From Candidatus Coatesbacteria bacterium RBG_13_66_14 (GTDB lineage Bacteria > RBG-13-66-14), in contig MFAF01000102.1 in the NCBI GenBank assembly GCA_001774505.1, positions 44,092-56,630 on the forward strand: a DNA stretch of 12,539 nt, in the 5' to 3' direction. The notes beneath the pieces were generated by a model that was not told where the DNA came from, did no database searches, and was given only the letters and a program-made list of their open reading frames with translations. The translations under genes and the position numbers were made by a program. Of this stretch, positions 6,607 to 12,539 are shown in pieces (position 1 is the stretch's first letter; every line of letters starts with the position of its first letter).

Positions 6607-9600
6607 ATGTTAAAAGGTCTTTCCAGCTTCGCGGCAACCTTCCTCTTCCTCGCCGCTGCGGCGTTCCTCCCGGGGTGTATTCCTTCGGACGGGGAGCTGA
6701 CGGCCGAGGAGCTCACCGAGGTGGAAAAGGAAACCCTGGACTCGCTCGCCAAGGAGCTGGAGGAAATCGAGGACGCCCAACAGGAGACCGAGGAGGAGTT
6801 CTACGAAGAGGTAGCCGAGTACAACGAGAAGATCCGCGTGCAGCGCCACGAGTCCATCGCCCGGTACGAAGAAATCGTCAAAGAAGCCGAAGAGCTCGAT
6901 AAAACCTCCCCCTACCTCGAGGAGGTTTTCTACAACCTCGGCGACCTATACTACGAAGAAGCCAAAGACCTCTACGAAGACGACGCCTACCGCGAGCGTG
7001 TCCTCTCGAGCTCCACACCCGAACCCACCGCCGCCGATACCGAACCGGTAGGCGACTCCGACATCGTTATCCGGATCTTCAAGATGTCCATGAAGGCCTA
7101 CCAGGACCTCGCCAACTACTACATCCAGGTGGAGGAACGCAATCGCAACCTCCCGCCCGGCGCCATCCCCCAGTCCACCAAGTACTTCGACGACGCCTTC
7201 TACAACATGGGTGTCGTCGCGGACGAGCTCTCCATCCGCGACTACGCCGCCTTCGACCTGCACCGGACCGACTCTTTGGAGAATTTCCTCCTCCTTCTGG
7301 ACCGCTTCCCGGATTCCAGCTACTCCGCCGAGGTCCGCCAGCGCATCGGCCGCATCTACTTCGAGCGCAACGACTTCACCAACGCCATCAAGTACTTCAG
7401 CCAGGTCCAGCCGGGCGAGTTCCAGTATTACAAAGCGATGTACCTGAAGGCGTGGTCGTACTTCCTGAACCAGGAATACGGGGAGGCGGTGACCAATTTC
7501 TTCGAGGTTCTGGACCTCTTCGATCAGATGTCCGCCGAGAGTGAAGAGGGCGCCAAAATCGCCGAAATCCACTACGAGGAGTGCGCCGAGTACTGCGCCC
7601 AGAGCTTCCTGCCCAGCATCATAGACCTCAACACCCAGCGCGAGCAGATGAGCTTCGTCGAGATCGGGATAGACTGGCAGTTCGGCCCCGAGCCCTTCAA
7701 GCGTTTCCTGATAGACAACGGTTTCCTCGACATCGGATACACCCCCGACATCATCCGCCGCGCCATGAACAGCTACTCCGATTACGGGTGGTTTCCTCAG
7801 GCCATCAACCTGGCGCGGTTCTACGTTGATACGTATCCCGACTCCCCCGACGCGCCCAAGATATTCTACGACATCGTCAAATACTACGGTTCCTGGGCGG
7901 AGACGCTGATCATCAAGGACCGCGAAGACCCCGCCCAACTGGCGTGGCTCGAGCAGGAGACCAAACGCCTCGAGGCCCTGCAGAACATGGTCCGCGACGA
8001 GTTCATCAGCCGGTACGCGGTGGGCAGCGCCTGGTACGAGGCGAACCGGGACAACCCCGAGGCTCTGGCCAACGCCCGGGCCGCGCTGGCGCGCTCCCTC
8101 TACGACGTGGCCATCTACACCTATATCGTGGCCTTCGACGCCGAAGAGGCGAAGGACATGGATACGGCCCAGAAGAACTACGCGAGGGTCATCACCTACC
8201 TGGAGCAGTACCTGCGCGACTATCCCCTCGAGGAGGATGCGTACAAGGCCAACTTCTACCTGGCGATGAGCTACTACAGCGTCGGGGATTTCGCGAAGGC
8301 GGGGGACAACTTCATGCTCACCGCCGGCACCTCCAGCGTGGACCTCTACCCCGGCAAGACCGAGTTCAAGGAGGAGAGCCTCTGGTACGCCGCCGCGGCG
8401 TACAAGTTCGGCTCCGACGAGTTCGAGAAGGTCCGGTGGGAGGAGAAAATCAACCAGCCCCAGGTCGAGCTGACCCTGGATCAGCAGCGTGAGAAGACCC
8501 CGAGCAAGAACCCCCGGGACGTCCTGCCCGACGTGTGCAAGAAGTTCGTCTGGGCGAGCCGGGAGTACGGTCGCATCTTCAAGGAGGGGAACCCCGAGGC
8601 CGAGCACGATCTGGAGAAGCTCTACTATTGGGAAGGCAACCTGATGATGGCCTTCGACTGCTTCGACTCCGGGCGCGACGCCCTGGAGCGGATCGTGGAC
8701 CTCGATTTCGTGCCGGCCTACGACCCCGACCCGGCGAAGATGAACCGGGCCCAGATAGCCTTCCGCATCGGCGAGAGTTGGTACGACCAGCACTACTACT
8801 GGCGCGCCGCCGAGTGGTACCGCAGGGCCGCCACCCTGGCCGATACCGGCTCCGAGCTCGAGGAGATGGCCCTCAACAACGCCTCCGCCGCCGAGATAAC
8901 CGCCGTGGACCTGGGCGTGCCCCGGGTGGAGATCGCCGAGGGGGAGGAGGAGGCCGAGCTGCCGCCGGAAATCCGCGCCCAGCTCGAGGAGAGCGCCAAG
9001 AGCTACCTCCGCGTGGCGCGGGAGAACCTCTACAACCCGGACATCGCCGTCAAGGCATTCAACAACGCCGGGTACATCTTCGCCGTCCAGCTTAAGGACT
9101 ACGAGCAGGCCATCGTGGCCTACCATGAGCTGTCCGAGAACTTCCCCGACCACCCCGACGTGGACAAGGCGCTCTTTTCCGAGGCGCTGGCCTACTTCGA
9201 GCTCGAGGAGTGGTACGAGGCCGCCGGCATCTTCGAGCGGGTGCTGGACAACGCCATAACGCCGACGGAACAGGAACCCGCGGCGCTCTTCAAGGCCGGC
9301 GAGTGCTACGAGAAGCTGAAGAACTGGCCCAACGCCCAGCGCACCTTCACCCTCTATGGTCAGAGGTACAGAGAGACGGGCGTTCCGGACTTGGTGGTGG
9401 ATTCCTTCTACCGCGCCGGTCACGCCTCGCTAAAATTGGGCGACGTGGATACCGGCCGAGAGCTCCTTTTCGAGTGCACCAAGGTGTACGAGGATTTCAG
9501 CACGAGGCCCGGCATCGAGGTGAACTTCGACATCCCCGCCAAGGCCTACGTGGAGATAGGCGACCTGCTCTTCGACAACTACGCGGCGATCACCCTCGAG

Positions 9601-10536
9601 GGCGATCTGATGGACCTGGACCCCCTGGTCCAGACGGCGACGAAGAAGTACGGGATGATGAACGAGCTCGCCGAAATTTATGGCCGCGCCTCCAAGGCCG
9701 TGGACCTCGAGGTGAACCTCTCCGCCCGGTACAAGGCCGGACTGGTTTACGAGCAGTTCTACCTCACCGTCAGCCGGATGAAGATCAGCTTCGCCACCCT
9801 GGACGAGCTGATTGAGAACAACCCGGATTACGCCACCGAGATCGAGGAAATCGTCATGGAGCAGCTGGCCGAATTCCAGGCGAAAATGGACGCCTGGGCG
9901 GCCGAGAACGGTCTCGACAAGGCGATTCAGGTGTATGAGTTCATCATCCGCACCGCCGAGGAACGCGGCGAGAGCAACCAGTGGGTGCAAAAGGCCAAGG
10001 AGCGTCTGGTGGACCTGGTTCCGCAGGCCTACATGCTCTATCCGCCCATCGGGGTCAAGACCGGCATGGACGACCTGGGCGCCAGCATCTGGGACTTCTC
10101 GGGCGTGCGCTTCTACTCCCGGACCGTGGACATCGAGGCCATGGCCCCCGAGCCCGTCATCGAGGAGACGCCCATCGAGGAGACACCCATCGAGGAAACC
10201 CCCATCGAAGAGACACCCATCGAGGAGACGCCCATCGAGGAAACTCCCATCGAGGAGACGCCCATCGAGGAAGGCATCGAGGGCACGGAGGAGGGCGGTG
10301 TGGAGGGCGTCGAGGAAGGGACTACCCCGGAGAGTATCGAAGAAGCGGTCCGTGATGCGAGCACCGACGAGGGAGCCGATGTCGAAGGCTCGGATACGGA
10401 CACCGAACCCGACACCACCGATACCGCTGATACCCTTGAAGAAACTATCGCCCCGCCCGAGGACACCGAGCCGGTCGAGGAGGGCGTTGACACCGAACCG
10501 ACCGACCCCGAAGACACGACCGAGCCGGACGATTAA
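6607..10536 (+). CDS. Very large TPR-repeat lipoprotein with PIEET repeats and acidic tail
   Basis: A 1309-aa protein. Its signal peptide ends in a lipobox, LPGC, with the lipidated Cys at 24; the residue after it is Ile, not Asp, so by the rule known from enterobacteria it would go to the outer membrane. An acidic coiled coil follows (about 27-85), then a long array of TPR-like units (about 85-1000), for example EVRQRIGRIYFERNDFTNAI, KANFYLAMSYYSVGDFAKAG and EALAYFELEEWYEAAGIFER. A helical segment and a short conserved-looking stretch (about 1150-1180, GASIWDFSGVRFYSRTVDIE) precede eight PIEET repeats (1184-1223) and an acidic D/E/T/P tail to residue 1309. Lipid anchoring plus a TPR solenoid suggests a periplasmic assembly platform tied to a membrane. 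It shares overall plan with the preceding TPR protein. Myxobacterial gliding-motor TPR lipoproteins are the closest functional analogy, but this is inference. AGGGGA supports the ATG at 6607. Confidence 0.87.
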   Translation: MLKGLSSFAATFLFLAAAAFLPGCIPSDGELTAEELTEVEKETLDSLAKELEEIEDAQQETEEEFYEEVAEYNEKIRVQRHESIARYEEIVKEAEELDKTSPYLEEVFYNLGDLYYEEAKDLYEDDAYRERVLSSSTPEPTAADTEPVGDSDIVIRIFKMSMKAYQDLANYYIQVEERNRNLPPGAIPQSTKYFDDAFYNMGVVADELSIRDYAAFDLHRTDSLENFLLLLDRFPDSSYSAEVRQRIGRIYFERNDFTNAIKYFSQVQPGEFQYYKAMYLKAWSYFLNQEYGEAVTNFFEVLDLFDQMSAESEEGAKIAEIHYEECAEYCAQSFLPSIIDLNTQREQMSFVEIGIDWQFGPEPFKRFLIDNGFLDIGYTPDIIRRAMNSYSDYGWFPQAINLARFYVDTYPDSPDAPKIFYDIVKYYGSWAETLIIKDREDPAQLAWLEQETKRLEALQNMVRDEFISRYAVGSAWYEANRDNPEALANARAALARSLYDVAIYTYIVAFDAEEAKDMDTAQKNYARVITYLEQYLRDYPLEEDAYKANFYLAMSYYSVGDFAKAGDNFMLTAGTSSVDLYPGKTEFKEESLWYAAAAYKFGSDEFEKVRWEEKINQPQVELTLDQQREKTPSKNPRDVLPDVCKKFVWASREYGRIFKEGNPEAEHDLEKLYYWEGNLMMAFDCFDSGRDALERIVDLDFVPAYDPDPAKMNRAQIAFRIGESWYDQHYYWRAAEWYRRAATLADTGSELEEMALNNASAAEITAVDLGVPRVEIAEGEEEAELPPEIRAQLEESAKSYLRVARENLYNPDIAVKAFNNAGYIFAVQLKDYEQAIVAYHELSENFPDHPDVDKALFSEALAYFELEEWYEAAGIFERVLDNAITPTEQEPAALFKAGECYEKLKNWPNAQRTFTLYGQRYRETGVPDLVVDSFYRAGHASLKLGDVDTGRELLFECTKVYEDFSTRPGIEVNFDIPAKAYVEIGDLLFDNYAAITLEGDLMDLDPLVQTATKKYGMMNELAEIYGRASKAVDLEVNLSARYKAGLVYEQFYLTVSRMKISFATLDELIENNPDYATEIEEIVMEQLAEFQAKMDAWAAENGLDKAIQVYEFIIRTAEERGESNQWVQKAKERLVDLVPQAYMLYPPIGVKTGMDDLGASIWDFSGVRFYSRTVDIEAMAPEPVIEETPIEETPIEETPIEETPIEETPIEETPIEETPIEEGIEGTEEGGVEGVEEGTTPESIEEAVRDASTDEGADVEGSDTDTEPDTTDTADTLEETIAPPEDTEPVEEGVDTEPTDPEDTTEPDD
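10156..10275 (+). repeat. Eight tandem 15-base repeats encoding (P/V)IEET
   Basis: Eight direct copies of a 15-base unit (consensus CCCATCGAGGAGACG) run without gaps. The first begins GTC instead of CCC and the last ends in GGC, giving VIEET, six copies of PIEET, then PIEEG. Copies differ only at third codon positions (GAG/GAA, ACG/ACA/ACC/ACT) except at the ends. The unit is a multiple of three, so copy number can change without breaking the frame. Confidence 0.95.
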
Positions 10537-10560
10537 AAAAAAAGGAAATTTCAGTCGGTT

Positions 10561-10685
10561 CCCTGGCGTAAAAGAGGTGGTTGCTTCCGCCGCGGAACCG
10601 TTCGGGCAGTCATCGAAATCGGTGCAGACCGAGAAAGTCCGTGTGGGGCGGCAGGCCCGAAGGGGCTTGCCGGTGTGAGCCAGGG
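10561..10685 (+). ncRNA. Candidate structured RNA or cis-regulatory leader, class unknown
   Basis: The 172-base gap between the TPR lipoprotein and jelly-roll genes contains a closed multi-stem structure. A 7-base-pair closing stem joins CCCTGGC (10561-10567) to GCCAGGG (10679-10685). Inside are TTCC/GGAA (10585-10588 with 10594-10597), a perfect TCGGT/ACCGA hairpin (10619-10623 with 10628-10632, GCAG loop), and a 10-base-pair hairpin with one G-U pair (10649-10658 with 10663-10672, GAAG loop). The downstream ribosome binding site is outside the structure. The shape, a closed junction shortly before a start codon, resembles riboswitches and protein-binding leaders. I could not match its conserved bases to c-di-GMP, cobalamin, glycine, TPP, SAM or other classes I know. 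Pairing is seen by eye; no folding energy was computed. Confidence 0.4.
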
Positions 10686-10708
10686 TTCGTAATCGGGGGA
10701 AGGAAAAG

Positions 10709-11368
10709 ATGCCGTTCACCACCAAATCCCGTTTGATACTGGCCCTTTTCGCCCTCCTTCTCATCGGGCCGATCGTCCTGGACGACGTTCGCGCCCAGTA
10801 CGCGGACCTCACCGCGGAGCAGATCGAAGCCCTAAAGCAGGCCTGGCACGTCACCAACGCCCGTCAGGACGGCACGTCCTGGACGACGTCGGACTTCGAT
10901 GACGGCGATTGGAGCACGGCCTCTCTGGGCGCGTTTCAGGAAGGTCTTTCCGCCGCCCGGAACCAGGTGTACGGGTGGCCGAACGCCGACGCGGAGTGGA
11001 TCTGGGCCCGCAGCGGGGTCACCGCTTACTTCCGCCGCGAGTTCGGCCTACCGCGCAGCCTCGTCAACGACGAGGACACGGAAATCCAGGAGCATTTCAT
11101 CGTACGGATAACGGCCAATAACAACTACCAGTTTTACGTCAACGGCGTCCTGGTTCACCAGGACTCGACCGAGGACGGAGAAGACTGGATGACCTACGAT
11201 CAGATAGACGTGACCGAGTACCTGGACGTCGGTGACAACGTGTTCGCCATCGCGGCGGTCAATACCGACGACCCGGAAAACTACGGCCTTCTGTTCGACG
11301 CCGAGCTCGTGGTGACCGGCAGCGGCGGCTATATAGCCGCGCCTCCGGTGCGCCAGGGCGGGTGTTAG
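10709..11368 (+). CDS. Secreted jelly-roll (galactose-binding-like) domain protein
   Basis: A 219-aa protein. Residues 1-29 form a signal peptide (hydrophobic LILALFALLLIGPIVL, cleavage after VRA). The rest looks like one beta-sandwich of the kind found in the N-terminal or carbohydrate-binding modules of GH2 and alpha-L-rhamnosidase enzymes. Landmarks in the usual order are W-to-DDGDWSTA (about 46-71), WIWARSGVTAYFRREF (about 97-112), NYQFYVNGVLV, YDQIDVTEYLDVGDNVFAIA and a final LLFDAELVV strand. No catalytic domain is present, so it may bind a sugar or act as a structural subunit. The protein ends GGYIAAPPVRQGGC, with a lone Cys as the last residue. GGGGGAAGGA lies five bases before the ATG. 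Fold assignment is moderately confident; ligand unknown. Confidence 0.82.
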   Translation: MPFTTKSRLILALFALLLIGPIVLDDVRAQYADLTAEQIEALKQAWHVTNARQDGTSWTTSDFDDGDWSTASLGAFQEGLSAARNQVYGWPNADAEWIWARSGVTAYFRREFGLPRSLVNDEDTEIQEHFIVRITANNNYQFYVNGVLVHQDSTEDGEDWMTYDQIDVTEYLDVGDNVFAIAAVNTDDPENYGLLFDAELVVTGSGGYIAAPPVRQGGC

Positions 11369-11385
11369 CTGGGGGTGAACCTCCG

Positions 11386-11832
11386 ATGAGTACGCCACGC
11401 AATGGTAACTGCGGCATAAGCCTTGCGGTTTTGATCGCGATTTTCCTCGCGGCGATCCCATGGCCGGCGTTCGCCCAGGATTCCGACGTGGATGCCGTGG
11501 TCGAGCTCGAGATCTTCGGTCGGAGAATGGCGCCGTCCCAGCTCTCCTTCATCCTGCGCACGGATCCCGAGTTCGAGAAGGTGATGCTGCGCCAGACTTA
11601 CGCCAGCCAGATACTCAACCCCATTGACAAGGAGGAGTTCGAGGAGGGCATCTCCGTGAGTCAGCGGTCCATAGACAACCCCCTCCTCTGGCTGGCCACG
11701 GGCGCGGGCATAGCCTCCGGCATAACCGCCGGTTACATGGACGCCAATTCCGAGACCCTCAACGCCAACTGGCTGGCGGGCACGGCGGGCGTGGCGCTCC
11801 TGGCCGCGGCGGTCATAATGCTCGTGGATTAG
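11386..11832 (+). CDS. Small secreted or membrane protein with C-terminal helical hairpin, unknown function
   Basis: A 148-aa protein from the ATG at 11386, preceded by GGGGGTGA at good spacing. An in-frame GTG at 11362 would overlap the previous gene by 7 bases and is less likely. The N-terminus is a signal peptide (ISLAVLIAIFLAAIPWPAFA, cleavage before QDS). The middle is charged (about 30-95). Two hydrophobic segments at the C-terminus, LLWLATGAGIASGITAGYM (about 100-118) and WLAGTAGVALLAAAVIMLV (about 129-147), are separated by about ten polar residues, so they could form a membrane hairpin. The Gly/Ala-rich helices recall small proteins that pack against channels or form oligomers, but I do not recognise the family. 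It lies 17 bases after the jelly-roll gene, so they are very likely co-transcribed, and 148 bases before the ExbB/TolQ gene. Confidence 0.75.
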   Translation: MSTPRNGNCGISLAVLIAIFLAAIPWPAFAQDSDVDAVVELEIFGRRMAPSQLSFILRTDPEFEKVMLRQTYASQILNPIDKEEFEEGISVSQRSIDNPLLWLATGAGIASGITAGYMDANSETLNANWLAGTAGVALLAAAVIMLVD

Positions 11833-11980
11833 GACTTATACCATTCGACCAGGTGACCATCCACATCCACCACGGCCGTGAAAGGAGACTCATCTATTCA
11901 GCCGGAAAGGCCGCCGGAGCAAGGAACTAAACAACCCACTTTTCTGCGACGGCGAAGCCGTAAACCGAGGAAAGGAATCC
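11833..11980 (+). promoter_or_regulatory. 148-base spacer before the proton-channel gene, with hairpin next to the ribosome binding site
   Basis: ACGGC (11949-11953) and GCCGT (11957-11961) form a perfect five-base stem with a GAA loop. It sits just upstream of the strong ribosome binding site GAGGAAAGGA, which ends four bases before the ATG at 11981. A CCGG/CCGG pairing also lies around 11900-11918. No convincing promoter or terminator is visible. Confidence 0.25.
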
Positions 11981-12539
11981 ATGTACAGACTCATTGACTC
12001 CTTCGCCGACGGCGGGGACTTCATGTGGATCATCCTCTTCGTTGCGATGCTCGCCCTGACCTTCATCCTCGAGCGGACCTACTTCGTGGTCTTCAAATCG
12101 AGCATCAACACCAAGACCTTCATCGCCGAGTTGGAGAAGCTCATCCAGAACCGCAACATCGAGCGGGCCATCGCCCTGTGCAACACGACCAACGCGGCGC
12201 TGGCCCAGGTTCTGAGGGAGATCCTCAAGCACCACTCCGGTTCCGGGCGCGACATGCAGGTGGCCGCGGACGCCAAGACCCTGGAGGTCATCCCCCGGCT
12301 CGAGAAGCGCACCGGCTACCTGGACATGCTGGCCCAGATCGCAACCCTTCTCGGCCTCTTGGGTACGATCTCCGGTCTGATGACGGCGTTCGACGCCATC
12401 ACCGTGGCGAACCCGGAGGACTCGGCCCGCCTGTTGTCCGAGGGTATCGCCATCGCCATGCTGACCACGATGTTCGGTCTGGTGGTCGCCGTGCCGACCC
12501 TGGCCGCCTCGGCCTGGCTGAAAGACAGAACTCGGAAGA
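11981..12539 (+). CDS. MotA/TolQ/ExbB-family proton channel subunit (3' end cut by window)
   Basis: 186 codons are present; the gene runs off the window. TM1 is at about 14-30 (FMWIILFVAMLALTFIL), a cytoplasmic loop follows (about 32-112), TM2 at about 117-137 has the family signature LGLLGTISGLMTAF, and TM3 at about 151-175 includes IAIAMLTTMFGLVVAVPTL. This three-helix plan is that of ExbB and TolQ, which form a pentamer around an ExbD/TolR dimer in the inner membrane and convert proton flow into force on the cell envelope. An ExbD/TolR gene is expected immediately downstream, outside the window. The sequence cannot say whether this subunit serves Tol, Ton or gliding-type machinery. Its position after two TPR scaffold genes suggests it powers the complex they form. 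Confidence 0.93.
   Translation, partial: MYRLIDSFADGGDFMWIILFVAMLALTFILERTYFVVFKSSINTKTFIAELEKLIQNRNIERAIALCNTTNAALAQVLREILKHHSGSGRDMQVAADAKTLEVIPRLEKRTGYLDMLAQIATLLGLLGTISGLMTAFDAITVANPEDSARLLSEGIAIAMLTTMFGLVVAVPTLAASAWLKDRTRK

Noticed and set aside
6946..9423. Very long open frame on the minus strand (825 codons) opposite the TPR lipoprotein gene.
   Set aside because: It is a by-product of GC-rich codons. Its translation is low in complexity with no domain or ribosome binding site, while the plus-strand frame has a lipobox, TPR pattern and proper start.
10534..10600. Run of nine A from within the stop codon of the lipoprotein gene, read on the minus strand as hairpin plus T-run terminator.
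   Set aside because: The stem is only four to five weak pairs and no minus-strand gene approaches it; on the plus strand it has the wrong polarity for a terminator.
10610..10690. AGCCAGG near the end of the structured spacer, considered as a cobalamin riboswitch box.
   Set aside because: The other conserved blocks of that riboswitch are missing, and the neighbouring genes have no link to cobalamin.
11900..11975. Partial resemblance of GACGGCGAAGCCGTAAACC to parts of the c-di-GMP-I riboswitch.
   Set aside because: The conserved CACGCACAGGGCAAACC part and the second helix are absent, and the order of elements does not fit.

Overview
The window looks like chromosomal DNA of a GC-rich, diderm (Gram-negative-type) bacterium. 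The signs are an outer-membrane-type beta-barrel protein, a lipoprotein with a clear lipobox, several signal peptides, an ExbB/TolQ-type proton channel, and a secreted protein ending in the YPNPF motif that often opens C-terminal sorting domains in FCB-group and candidate-phylum bacteria. The low similarity to textbook proteins and the very long periplasmic TPR proteins suggest an uncultivated candidate-phylum lineage. That placement is inference and cannot be fixed from the sequence alone. No tRNA, rRNA, CRISPR, transposase or integrase is visible.

Layout. Positions 1-2201 (minus strand) hold a secreted M28-family zinc metallopeptidase, cut at its 3' end by the window edge. A six-motif Asp-box beta-propeller sits inside its peptidase fold. 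Positions 2202-2581 are a divergent regulatory region with one plausible promoter on each strand, followed by a long hairpin-rich 5' leader on the plus strand. From 2582 to the end, six genes all run on the plus strand: an outer-membrane beta-barrel protein with a periplasmic coiled-coil tail (2582-3643), a 943-aa secreted TPR protein with an acidic tail (3694-6525), a 1309-aa TPR lipoprotein with eight tandem PIEET repeats and an acidic tail (6607-10536), a secreted jelly-roll-like protein (10709-11368), a small secreted or membrane protein with two C-terminal helices (11386-11832), and the start of an ExbB/TolQ/MotA-family channel subunit (11981-12539, cut by the window).

Reading of the cluster. 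Co-directional genes with moderate gaps (17-172 nt) and one strong promoter-like site upstream suggest an operon, perhaps with internal control: a P1-closed structured RNA candidate lies at 10561-10685, just before the jelly-roll gene. An ion-driven inner-membrane motor next to two giant TPR scaffolds and an outer-membrane barrel matches the general plan of trans-envelope machines (Tol-Pal, Ton, and myxobacterial Agl/Glt gliding motors). The specific job of this one cannot be read from the sequence.

The most unusual features are the nested peptidase-propeller architecture, the matching palindromes that encode G-L-K-P-[LF]-V-G in the signal-peptide regions of two consecutive genes, the structured RNA candidate, and the PIEET repeat stalk.
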